From Crotalaria pallida (lineage: Eukaryota; Streptophyta; Magnoliopsida; Fabales; Fabaceae): a stretch of DNA of 64,000 nucleotides. Below are positions 20,156 to 31,174 of the stretch, piece by piece. The position numbers and the translations under genes are program-made. The stretch spans positions 76,659,501 to 76,723,500 of the forward strand of contig CM075655.1 of NCBI GenBank assembly GCA_037953625.1. Reading direction: 5' to 3'. The first letter of the stretch is position 1. Every line of letters starts with the position of its first letter. Below the pieces are notes generated by a model that made no database searches, was not told where the DNA came from, and saw only the letters and a program-made list of their open reading frames with translations.

Positions 20156-20648
20156 CCTGTGCAGGCTTTCGTAAAATGTCAAGTTCAGTTACAAAACAGT
20201 TCACAGGTTCATCCGGCGTAGTAAAAGGCACGCCTTACGGTGTTTCCACCTGCGTAGGTGTTCCTCAGATTGGGACTGGTCTGATAACCTAGCTCATGTC
20301 ATGTATGTTCTCGATGCAACTCTTGCACGCCTAGGTTATCATGCATATGTTCAAGTTCCAGGTTTGTTATTAGTCCAACTATGTCATAAACAATTGACAT
20401 CAGTCCAGCATGGATACATACACAGCCGTAGGCATCCAACAGGTATCCATATGTATCTAAGCATACAGATGACATAGCAGAGTCATACTAGTTCTAGATT
20501 ACGTCTATGTCTGAGTGTTCGGTCAAGGTCCCATCATTTCTTGACCTATGTCACCTCAAGTGACTAAAACTTGGGATAAACAAGTCTTAACTACTTAAGA
20601 CTTCGGTTAAGTGAGTCCTAATCACTTAAGACAAGGTTTAACTGACTT

Positions 20649-21152
20649 CGGTTGACTAATCATGGACTAAGTCCACTAATCTTGGACTAAATCTCACTAA
20701 TCATAAGTTTAGTCTCACTAATCAGGAACTAGATCTCACTAATCATGAATTAGGTCTCACTAATCATGGATTAAGTCTAGCTTAATTGACTAATCTCGGA
20801 TTAAATCCGGCTAATCGTAGATTAGGTCTAACTAATCATGGATTAGTTGGCTAATCAGGGATTAAGGTTACTAATCTTGGATTAAGTCTAACTAATCTTG
20901 GATTAGTTGACTAATCAGGGATTAAGGTTACTAATCAAGGATTAAGTCCAACTAATCATGGATTAGTTGACTAATCAGGGATTAAGGTTACTAATCTTGG
21001 ATTAAGTCTAACTAATCTTGAATTAGTTCACTAATCAGGGTTAAGGTCACTAATCGAGGATTAAGTCTAACTAATCTTGGATTAGTTGACTAATCAGGGA
21101 TTAAGGTTACTAATCAAGGATTAAGTCTAACTAATCTTGGATTAGTTGACTA
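20649..21152. repeat. 60-bp TAATC/GATTA dyad array in LTR B (right copy)
   Basis: Same composite unit as the left copy but about three units (180-190 bp) shorter, accounting for the whole length difference between the LTRs. Confidence 0.9.
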
Positions 21153-22609
21153 ATCAGGATTAAGGGAGACTTAATTTGGTCTAAGTGCTACTTAGTGGTC
21201 TAGGATTAGGTTTAATTAACACTTAGTTGACTAACTCACTTTGGCTACTTAATTAAGTCCTTAACCGAGACTTAATGTTCTAACACCGTTTGGGATCAAC
21301 ACTTAAGCCTAGCTCCTTCAAGGCTCTAAACATTCCCTTAACAACATAATCCATTCGGTTTCTCATCAACACAAAGCATAATCACAAAATTCAGCATAGA
21401 ACATTTCATTAACAACATAACACAAGTAATATAATCATCAACACAAAACATAATCATAAAATTCAGCATTGCACATTCAACAATAACAAGTTATCAATCA
21501 TCCAAATTCGGCCTCCAAGCCCAAAATCAAAGTCTAACTAGTGCCCTTGAGTCTCATGGTGACTCTCCCTAATTTCTAAGCTTAAAGACTTACTCTAGCA
21601 AAAGTGTAAGCTTCTCTCTTACCTCTTGAAGACACAAAAAGAAAACTTAGAACCTTTGGCCTTCTCTCTCACCAAAACCGTGAGCAATCTCCCTCGTTGG
21701 ACCCTTGGAACTTGACTTCCAAGCTTCTAAACTTCTAAGACTCCTCTTGATCTACCAAGCTAAGGATCCTAAGGCCTTGATGATGGTGTGGCCGTGAGGG
21801 TGCTATGGTCTTGGGTTGAAATTTCTTCAACACCACTTCATGTAAGTGGCATATTCATGATCTAGGGTATGAATATGCCAAGGTTCTTTGTGTTTGGTAA
21901 GTGTTTAGGTTGAATTAGGTGGTGATGGGGGTTTGGCCGTGAGCTTCTTGGGAGGAGAAGAAGAAGATGATGGTACGGTGGCATGAAGAAAATAAAAGGA
22001 AAAGTGAAGCTCATCAACACAAGGCATATTTTATAAAAGCTTATGGTCAAATGGTGAGTCATTAGGATGGCTAAGTGGTGTGCTTGGTGTGTTGACACCT
22101 CACGCCTCATGCAAAGGGAGGAACTATGGTGTTGACACCTAATGCTTTGACCACATGAATGGAATGTGGGCTTGACACCTCACTTGCTTCATGCATTCAC
22201 AATATCACTCCATTGCTTCACATTCACACACACCACACGGCCTTCATATGCACACACACACCATTCACCATACACACACACTCCACACGGCCTACACACT
22301 TCACACACAAGGCCCAACACACAATCTTGGCCCAACATCACTCACAAGGCCCATTAGGTTCACTTAGGCTTAATCTAATCCACTTAACTCTTAAGCCATT
22401 CATAACTAATCTAATCTAACTCATAACTAGACTATTAGCTAACTAAACCAAACCAACTTAAAACCACACAAGTCTAAACCTAATAAATTAGGTTTGATCT
22501 AACCCTAATCACGATTAGCTATCTAAACAAGATTAAACTCTAACACATCAAGCTAAGGCAAAACATTAAAGCACGAATTATTTGGGAACTAAAATTCAGG
22601 GATGTTACA

Positions 22610-24043
22610 CCAACTGCGTGCGGACCCTCGACAGCGTCCCCCTATTGGTATCTCATACATTCAGAATAGCGGAAACCATGCACTACCCTCGGATTCATAA
22701 GACGACTGCGGAAACCTCGCACCATGTTCCCTACTTAAGTCAACTGCTTGACAGAGCTCATTTGGAAAGGATTAACAGAAGACTTCAATCCAACAGTCTT
22801 CGATCCAACATTCCTCACCTCAGCGATTCAGGGAAGGAATTCTCGTTCCTATATTACTCTCTTGTCTACTTGGCATTTTACGTACACATGCTAATATTAA
22901 TTTACTTGATGCAATGCTTTTGATATATGCTCCTAATGATTTTATGTATTCCTTTAATTTCATTACATATCATTTATTCTATACTCATGATTTTTCATAT
23001 ATTTGGATATGTGACACAAACTCCTTTGCTGCTGAATATCCCAAACGTCTATCTTTCCTTTCATTATAGAATAATGATATTTGATGTGCATTGCCTTTTA
23101 AGTAAACACTAAGTAGTTCCCGATAATTAAACATTGTCATTATTCATAAATTAATGCTTTTATTTGGTTCAACACCATTAATTTCTCTGACAAATTTTTT
23201 ATACATGTCATTAATCATAATTAGTACGCGTGATATATTTAAAATCATGTTTCTTTTCATGTGCAATCTTGTATGATTTTCGGGCATTTAATTCCCAATA
23301 ATTGTCATGATCATGTTTATTTCGTATGATATTTTTAAAATCATGCTACTTTTATACCGACAATATATTCTATCTTTGCCAATAATTGTCATTATTGTTA
23401 TTTAATTGTTATACATCGTCAATCTAACGACAATCACTAATTATTAATTTTGTTTACATATGCGAGGTACATGTATGATGGCCTTTTTTCTCTAAACAAC
23501 CCATTTCGAGATCCCCGTCAATGAGAAAACTGTTTCCAAGTACTGGGAACACATCAACATGTTCGGAGTCTAGCTGACGACGGCGAAGATTAGATGAGGT
23601 GGCAAGGACCCACGTGCCAAAACTTCGCCAAAGCTTCACGATTAATCTTCGAGCTCGTGTCCTGAACAAAAAGGGCTCATGTTCGATTCACAATTCTGGA
23701 TGCATGTGACAAGTGCGGCGGGCCCTCATCAGGAAACCCCTCTTTTTTCATAACCATGAATTCGAAGCATCAAGAACCATAGAATAGCCTTCTCCCTTCA
23801 AAGTCATTAGACGATTGTCGCCACTCTTCCACCGGTTTCCGACTATCCTCCTACGCTTGTGGTTGAACACCGGGCTATGGAGATAACATTTTGTCTCTTG
23901 TGGCACCTCTCCAAAAATGGGCGAGGACCGAAAAGGGGAACCGGTAGTTGTTAAATCCTTAACGAGGGATGTTCTTATTGAGGAAGACCGAGAAATCTCG
24001 ACAATCTGGTAATGTGCCTCCAACACACTCGGTCTGGGATTAA
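22610..24043. other. Unassigned repeat DNA right of element B
   Basis: Begins with the second CCAAC. The AT-rich part (about 23100-23640) is a diverged direct repeat of about 9780-10300. After removing B the two copies lie about 1.05 kb apart, so this may be a tandem repeat or the LTRs of a very small element. No coding sequence recognised. Confidence 0.45.
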
Positions 24044-24790
24044 ACGTAGTGAACCAGACTTCAGTCCGATCGATATTGCTCCAGGCCAACCAGTTAAGGA
24101 TTGAAACAACGAGCACCGACCACGAATTTGGTCGGAACCATGTCTTACCGAGCTAGGGACATGAGTGGATTGAGACTTACGGGATCACGACCGCGCATAG
24201 GATCCTCATCCCTATTTAAGTCAGTTACGACCCAATAGTCCAACCTCCACTCCTATATTCCCATACAGCTTGAGGACACATGGGATAATGGCACTCTCGA
24301 AGTTCCGGGCGATGGATTGAAAGAATCCCGCCATCATTCTCACAAAGTGGTTATCGCACAATGCTTGCACATGCATTCTCTAAGTGTTACACTAGTATCC
24401 GGCCTGAGCAGATGGATGCCCGATGGCTCTCGATAGTTCGAAAGTTGAGATAATGACAATCAACATACCGAGCTACATGGCGATCAGCAATTCTGAAATA
24501 CTAAACTAGACCCAGAAGCTTAGAACCAAGTCATGCCGAAATGATTCTCAACACTGTCGAGCATGTCCCAGGATTCCATGTTGTCATCACACCGTGATCT
24601 CATCATCATCCATAAACACAACTACGAAGGTCGAGCAAATCACCGGGAAGTAACCGACTGATGGTAACCTCTTTTGTCAGCTTCCAATCGCCAATGATAT
24701 CCTTAATTCAATCTGTGTCATACAAACTTAGTCATTCTTGGCGTCTAATATTACAGCACGTCACTCTGGGAGTCTAAATATTACATCATC
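24044..24790 (+). repeat. Probable 5' LTR of decayed Tat-like element H
   Basis: Starts near GTAGTGAACCAGACTTCAGT, preceded by a G-rich tract, and shares ordered blocks with 58961-59250 (CCGAGCTAGGGACA, CTTACGGGATCA, CCAATAGTC, CTCCTATATTCCC). The right end is not clear and was set by the start of the gag-like sequence. No PBS was recognised. Confidence 0.45.
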
Positions 24791-24796
24791 TTCAAC

Positions 24797-25455
24797 ATGA
24801 TTTCGGAAAAATCTCACGATGACATCACTGTCTCCTCTGTTGAACATGCATACCGTGACTATTTCCATTTATCACTGGTCATGGCCTCAAAGTCATCACT
24901 CGTATTCCTGTTTCAAGTAAAACAACTGAAGCCTCTAGCATCCTTGCACCTTCTGCCACGACATCGGGGTTACAGGCTGACCTCGCTTCGCCTCACATTC
25001 CTTCCCAGTAACCAATCGACCACAACGAGTCGGCACTCACCTGATCATACATTCGGCCTCCTCTACCTCGGACCGACCTTTGAGGGGCTACACCGACCTC
25101 TCGCCGAGCATCTTGTCTTAACTGTCTCACACCGAGTCGGTGCCTCCACGGATCCGAGTGTCGAGGTCCATTTTCTGATTTGGATCCATCAAGATCCATT
25201 AGTACCAACACCCAATAATCTAATTTGCAACCCCACAATGAAGAGTCTCTCTCACAACTCACAAACGTTCAAACTCGTCATAGTGTTCTTCCACACAGAT
25301 CTGAATCCAGAAATTTCCTAAACAAGCTTGAATCTGAGCTAATCGGGCCAGCGCATGCAGATCGTCACATTTGCTCGCTTGTCCTTCCCAATGACTCACA
25401 ATACATTATTGCTCGATCGACATCCTTCCTAGCAAGTGAACATCATGCTGACCCT
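24797..25455 (+). pseudogene. gag-leader-like remnant of element H
   Basis: Asn/Gln/His/Ser-rich frames on the plus strand (for example 25225-25455, with LQPHNEESLSQLTNVQ) resemble the low-complexity N-terminal Gag region of Tat elements. There is no conserved capsid motif because element C interrupts at 25456. The last five bases ACCCT are the C target-site duplication. Confidence 0.3.
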
Positions 25456-26177
25456 TGTGACCTCCTTTTCCCAGATCAAGTAAATATTACAATAGTTAAA
25501 GTATTACTTGGTAAAATATATGGACTTGTGATTTTATAAGAAAATATAGAAATAAAATTTTCTTTTCTTAGGCGGGTGCACGAATCCAAACATGGAATTC
25601 TTAGAGAAGAAATTCTATATCATTTTAAACAATTGTGTTGAATTCGGCATTCTCTAAAACTTATTCACAAGCTGGATGGCATTCGTATTTGAAATCGTAT
25701 TTATATGATAGAAAATAAGCGATGCCATCTTTTCTTTCTTTTATAAAACTATTACCATTTAATTCTTTTGTAGCCGAATTATTTAAATAGGTTTAATCAG
25801 AGTAAGCGGAAATAGTGGAACTATGCATACTTATAGTATAAACATAATTCCCATATAGATATGTAAATAAGTCATGAAATACATAGTCCCATAGTCATAA
25901 CTCCAAGATCCATAATACAAGTCCATAAAAGATCTATGCCAAAAATAAAACCATAACCCTTGAGCTCTCAAGAGCATATCTACCACATATATACATATCA
26001 AAATATGAACTCTAGAGGTGGTCACATAGATCTGGCAGCATCAGTAGTAGTAGTGATGGTAGTAGCGGTCTCCAGGTAGCAGAAGAAAACATCATCATCA
26101 ATAGCAGCAGCAAAATCTCCTTCACGGCATCCCCACATCGGATCCCCTGATCCTCATCATACACCTTATACACATAC

Positions 26178-26648
26178 CTAGGGATCATCATCCCTCCACT
26201 GACTCCCGGTGGAATGAACGACAGGCTCGCCTCCGCTCTCATCCTCCACGGGATCCTCCTCGATCTCATCCGATGGAGAGTGTACCCTACCACTGGGTAT
26301 GGGGTCAGGAGATGGTGTGACCCTGACTGGGCTCCTCGGATCAGAAGGGGGAGTATCCTCGCGGACGACTCTCGAGGAAAAAGGGTGTGAGCGGGTAGGT
26401 CTGAAATGCAAACTGTGATAAGAGCGAGCTGGCCGTGTGGGAGGTGGTCCATGATACGTGTAAAACAGGGGTACGTGCATAGTGTATATGATGGGAATCC
26501 TAAATCTACGAGGACGAAATCGAATCAACGGGTTCGGGTGGTAGAAGGTAACCTCCACCTCTCCCTCGAACACCGCGCGATGGTCCTCATAGATCCATGT
26601 GCCACTAGGAAGTGGCCGGATCTCGATGCAAGCGATGTAACGAGACAT
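26178..26648 (-). CDS. LTR-embedded ORF of element C (3' LTR copy), unknown function
   Basis: A 156-codon frame with ATG at 26648, three bases after a TTGTAG|GTG 3' splice-like site. N-terminal block CIEIRPLPSGTWIYEDHRAV, then FEGEVEVTFYHPNPLIRFRP-RRF (basic), a Pro/Arg/Ser-rich middle and an acidic stretch (DEIEEDPVEDES). No known domain recognised and no signal peptide or membrane segment. Two blocks align with element B over about 43 residues with about 70 percent identity by eye, although the surrounding DNA of the two LTRs has largely diverged, which argues for past protein-level constraint. Transcription from the LTR promoter would place it in the leader upstream of gag. Confidence 0.6.
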   Translation of the reverse strand: MSRYIACIEIRPLPSGTWIYEDHRAVFEGEVEVTFYHPNPLIRFRPRRFRIPIIYTMHVPLFYTYHGPPPTRPARSYHSLHFRPTRSHPFSSRVVREDTPPSDPRSPVRVTPSPDPIPSGRVHSPSDEIEEDPVEDESGGEPVVHSTGSQWRDDDP

Positions 26649-27387
26649 CACCTACAAGGGCATAGGGGTAAGCATTTCTATACACATAATCAATAGAGCA
26701 TAAATGTATGTATAATGTAAAGGTATAAACATGCAACAATAAACAACAAACACAGTTAGCATTTAGCAGAAATAGGATGCAAGTAGGATGCTCATACTTG
26801 TTTCATTTATCAAACTTAGTTTAAATGAGTGGCATGATGTATGAACTTAGCTCTCAAGCCTATCTCCGTCAATCTATGTCACTCTCTGACGTCCATCCTT
26901 GACTTCCCAACACTCAACCGTGCGTTGTACTCCTAGGTGTACAACATTCGTACATTCACCAAGAATGTACACGACAAGCTTGGAATCTGTGCCACCCGAA
27001 CACATCCCGTCATCCAAATGGACCGTCATCCAAACGGTATAACCATTTGGCATCCACTAAGCCGACCACGTCGTCAACCATAACATGTCATCAAGCAAGC
27101 GTCATTTGGCACTCCCAGAGGCCCTCCACATGTTACCAAAACATGATAAACGACCTACCATCCAAACTCCAAAATGAATGCATCATTTTTCGCTTAAAGG
27201 AATTGATTGATGTTTTTCTGGTTAATAATACCTGACGTGCCACCCGAGCAGCGTCTCATCATTCAAATGAAAACTTATCATATCACCAATCAGGTTCCTT
27301 TAAGTCTTAGATCACTTGGATTATTGTCATTTAAGTATTAATCAATGATTCAGAATTAAAAATGATATTTTAATTATTCTGGGTGAA

Positions 27388-27715
27388 CTACTCGAGTATT
27401 CTTCAGACTACTCGAGTGTTCTACACTTATTTCCAGATTACTCGGGTGTTCTACAGAATACTCGAGTGTTCATGTCTTTCTGGGGATTTGGGTTTCAGAT
27501 TCATAAGAATACTCGAGTGATTCATGAGTTACTCGAGTGTTCTTCATCACTTCCAGAACACTCGAGTGACCCCTGCATTACTCGAGTTGTTTACCTTAAG
27601 AGATCCCCATGAATCAGCTTTTACTCGAGGCCTGGGCCCGATACTCGAGTGTTTTAACACCAAATACACTATTTTACCAAAATTTTACTCGAGTGTCAAG
27701 CCAAGTACTCGAGTC
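27388..27715. repeat. Cluster of twelve ACTCGAGT palindromes (LTR C, left)
   Basis: Twelve copies of ACTCGAGT or one-base variants in 328 bp, usually flanked by A/T on the left and GTTC on the right, separated by 10-50 bp. They lie within the presumed LTR intron, downstream of the TATA box. Confidence 0.9.
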
Positions 27716-28584
27716 TTTTCTCACAGAACAGACTGGAAACTTGGTTTTAACCTACCATTTTCAATTCTAATCATTTTTAGTCCAATCCAATGATCAACAA
27801 AGTTCATATACCATATATTAAACATGTTATAACACTTAGCACATATCGAATTACAGATTTGACAGAGAATCGATCGTTAATGCATAAAATATACAATTTC
27901 ACAACTTAACACCTCAAATTGCAAAATAATCAACAAACTCATGAAATAACGTTCATTACAGCTTGCATGCATCATGTGAAACTTGCTCAAAACAACCATA
28001 GAGCATGAATTGGTCTCCAAACCAAAATTCCTATTCAATCTAAGCCCTTAGAGCCTCTTGGTGGCTCTCTAATGAAAATAATGGAATTCAAACTCTATCT
28101 AGTGCATAAAACAACTTCCCCTTACCTCTCAAACGTGTACCAACAGGAGATTCCAAAGAAAAAGCCCTTCAACACCAAAAACAACAGAATCAAGGCTCCA
28201 AGTAAGCTCCAGAGAATGGTTTGACAGAAAACAACTCCACTTCCAAGCTCCAATTCTTCCTCTACACTCACTCTCAACTCACGAATTTTATGTCTATACA
28301 AAGCTCGTGATGTGAGCTTTGTATTGGTGTATGTTTTATGGTTTGAATCAGAACACAGAAGATGAATCGAAGGAAACGAGTTCGGAACCCTAACTCAAAC
28401 AAACTTCACAATTCCATCAACAAAACCTTCAATCTCGTTGATGAATGGCTTAAATAGACTGAGATGATGTTCATGCACAATGACACGACGATGGGAGACG
28501 TGTTTGAGGGGTGATTTCGTGTCAACGGAGGGGAATCGATGGTGGTGACTCACCAAACGCACTAACTCGTGCTACTCTGTCCAG

Positions 28585-28620
28585 AATACTCGAGTATTCC
28601 AGGAAATACTCGAGTATTTT
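28585..28620. repeat. Promoter-side pair of AATACTCGAGTATT palindromes (LTR C, left)
   Basis: Two 14-16 bp perfect palindromes 20 bp apart, about 130-170 bp upstream of the TATA-like box and about 270 bp from the LTR start in the sense direction. Confidence 0.9.
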
Positions 28621-28879
28621 GCCCAGTTTTTGAAAAATAATAATTTTATTTACTTTCCCTCCAAAATCTTTCCTATAATTGCTTCTAGGTCCCAATCTAG
28701 GGACTAATATGCAAAATACTTATTTCATGCATAATTATATTTATTAAATAAATTCACACGCATTTCCTAACTACATAAATACAGATTTTAATCAAGGATT
28801 AAAATAGAAATCATTAATTATAATTAATTTTTATAATTAACATTCCATTAATCAAGGATTAAAATTTTAGGGTGTTACA

Positions 28880-28892
28880 CTACTCCCCCACT
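28880..28892 (-). promoter_or_regulatory. Polypurine tract of element C
   Basis: AAGTGGGGGAGTAG on the minus strand abuts the 3' LTR start TGTAACACCC at 28879. Confidence 0.9.
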
Positions 28893-28921
28893 TACAAGGA
28901 ATTTCGTCCCCAAAATTCAAC

Positions 28922-30202
28922 TTATACAAACAAGTTAGGATAGTCCTGACGCATCCTATCCTCTAATTCCCAAGATGCTTCTATCACATCACCACAAATC
29001 CAGACGATTTTGACCAAACAAATATCCTTCCCTCTAAGCTGCTTGACTCTTCGGTCTTCAATGCGAACAGGCATCGCTTCAAAGGTTAGATTCTCATGAA
29101 TTTCTAGGTCATCGGGTTGGATTCTAAGGACAATGGTGGGATCATGAACATATCTTTTTAACTGAGACACGTGAAACACATTGTGAAGATTAGCTAGCGA
29201 CGGGGGCAGGTCTAATTGATAGGCTACTGGGCCGACTCTTTTAAGAATTTGGTAGGGACCAATAAATTTAGGTGATAGTTTCTGGGTTTTCAAGGCTCTA
29301 CTAACACCTTTGGTCGGTACTATTCTAAGGAACACATGGTCACCTTCAGCAAATTCTAAAGGTTTCCTCCTCCTATCAGCATAGCTTTTCTGCCTACTCT
29401 GAGCTGTCCTCATTTTCTCTTGTATCATCTTGATCTTATCATTTGTCTCTTGCACAAAATCTGGTCCAACCAGAGAATTCTCCCCCAATTGAAACCAGCA
29501 TAACGGTGTCTGACACTTTCTCCCATACAAGGCTTCAAATGGTGCCATTCCAATGCTCGCGTGAAAACTATTGTTGTACGTGAATTCCACGAGCGCAAAC
29601 ATTTTCTCCCAATTCCCTTGTCCTTCCAAAACACAAGATCTTAAGATGTCCTCCAATGACTGAATAGTTCTTTCCGTTTGACCATCAGTTTGAGGGTGAT
29701 ATGGAGAACTCAACTTCAGTCTTGACCCCAAAGCTCTATGCAGATCTTGCCAAAACTTCGATGTAAACCTCGGATCGCGATCTGACACGATACTTGATGG
29801 TACCCCATGCAGGCGAACAACTTCTTTGATATACAACTGAGTGAGCTTGGTCAAACGATCCACGATCACCCAGATTGCATCATGACCAGTAGCTGTCCTT
29901 GGCAATCCTGACACGAAATCCATCGAGATACTATCCCATTTCCATAATGGAATTTCCAAGGGAAGTAATTCTCCTCCTGGCCTTTGGTGTTCCACCTTCC
30001 CCTTCTGACACACCAAACAACACGCCACATAACTAGCCACATCTTTCTTTAAGCCAGGCCACCAAAACATCTTCTTCAGGTCCTGATACATTTTGGTAGC
30101 TCCTGCATGCATACTCATCTTGCTCTTATGCGCTTCATCCAGAATCATCCTTCTTACTTACAGATCATCAGGCACACAAATCCTTGCTCTAAAACGAAGG
30201 AT
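28922..30202 (-). pseudogene. Integrase with chromodomain of element C
   Basis: From 30148 the frame is open to the natural stop at 28922 (408 codons). Zinc-binding H2C2 (HKSKMSMHAG...CLVCQ), catalytic Asp in SISMDFVSGLP, Asp in VSDRDPRFTSKFW and Glu in DGQTERTIQ are present, as are the GPY module and a C-terminal chromodomain (DRRVKQLRGKDICLVKIVW, ending EASWELEDRM). Compared with element B, about 18 residues are missing between VDRLTK and QLY, an in-frame deletion in the catalytic core between the first and second Asp. A TAA at 30158-30160 lies just upstream. Confidence 0.92.
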
Positions 30203-31162
30203 TCAATCCTTCCCCTTTTGGAACTCCAACTCCTTGCCTTCTTCCATAAGTTTCTTCTTTTCCTTAAGTCCCTCATCCTCGTGTTGCAACTCACGAATTC
30301 TTTGTAGAAACTCATTAGCAATCTGCAGCATCCCCATCTTGATACTTGTTGGCTCCACTTGCATTGTCAGAATCAAATCTCTAAATTCTTCTATCAGTGC
30401 AACTTCTTTGACCATCATCGAACTGACATGCATTGCTTTTAAACTCAAAGCATCAGCCACCACGTTTGCCTTCCCAGGATGGTAATGAAGTTCAAACTCA
30501 TAATCCTTCAAGAACTCCATCCATCAGCGCTGCCTCATATTCAACTCCTTCTGGTCGAAGAGGTACTTTAAGCTCTTATGGTCACTAAATACCCGAAACG
30601 TAGTGCCATAGAGGTAGTGCCTCCAAATCTTTAGAGCGAAAACAACAGCTGCTAGCTTCAGATCATGGGTTGGATAGTTCATTTCATGAACTTTTAGCTG
30701 TCTCGAGGCGTAAGCAACTACCTTCCCATATTGCATCAAAACACTCCCAAGTCCTTGTTTCGATGCATCACAATACACCTCAAAACTCTTATGTGTATAC
30801 GGCAAAATCAGTACAGGGGAGGATGTCAATCTTTCTTTCAACTCTAGAAAACTCCTTTTACACTTCTCGTCCCATATAAATGGTTGATCTTTCTGAGTTA
30901 ACTTTGTCAAGGGTAGCGCAATCTTAGAGAAACCTTCTATAAACCTTCTATAGTAGCCAGCCAAACCAAGAAAGCTCCTCACCTCCGCGACCGATTTAGG
31001 TTGCTCCCATTGCAAAACCGAGCTTACTTTCTCCGGGTCAACTGCTATTCCCTTTTTTGAAATCACATGTCCCAAAAACTTAACTTCCTCCAGCCAGAAC
31101 TCACACTTTGTAAGTTTGGCGTACAGCTGCTTCTCTTTCAGGATGCTCAACACTATCCTCAA
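30203..31162 (-). pseudogene. RT thumb and RNase H of element C
   Basis: Same frame as the flanking pol segments, interrupted by TGA at 30524-30526 (RQR then stop, CGA in the family) and TGA at 30203-30205. Contains RT thumb (CEFWLEEVKFLGHVISKKGI), the connection and RNase H with YCDASKQGLGSVL, then FSDHKSLKYLFDQKELNM and HYHPGKANVVADALSLK. Confidence 0.9.
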
Positions 31163-31174
31163 GTGTTCAACATG

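Larger units (their letters stand above)
10351..22609 (-). mobile_element. Element B: Tekay/Del-type chromovirus, complete (12.26 kb)
   Basis: Two LTRs (10351-14312 and 18827-22609) with TG...CA ends flank a minus-strand gag-pol. The 5-bp target-site duplication CCAAC is at 10346-10350 and 22610-22614. PBS matches initiator tRNA-Met, LTRs are about 3.8-4.0 kb, and the integrase ends in a chromodomain, all typical of Tekay/Del. Gag and Pol are in one frame of 1,442 codons from an ATG at 18679 to 14354, broken by exactly four in-frame stops (18608, 17873, 16100, 15857) and, as far as I can see, no frameshift. The element could be moved only in trans. Confidence 0.95.
18827..22609 (-). repeat. 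5' LTR of element B (3,783 bp)
   Basis: Same ends and content as the left copy with scattered single-base differences. TATA-like box at about 22027-22042, 5' splice consensus at 21623, arrays at 19709-20155 and 20649-21152. Ends at TTACA before the CCAAC duplication. Confidence 0.93.
25456..28879 (-). repeat. 3' LTR of element C (3,424 bp)
   Basis: In the sense direction: TATA-like CTATTTAAG at 28449-28459, 5' splice consensus AG|GTAAGG at 28125, a 3' splice consensus TTGTAG|GTG at 26652, then an open 156-codon ORF. A palindrome pair lies upstream of the TATA box and a larger cluster in the presumed intron. Confidence 0.93.

Noticed and set aside
22582..23112. Frames of 113 and 61 codons right of element B
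   Set aside because: The first starts inside LTR B and crosses its boundary; the second is AT-rich. Neither shows a domain.
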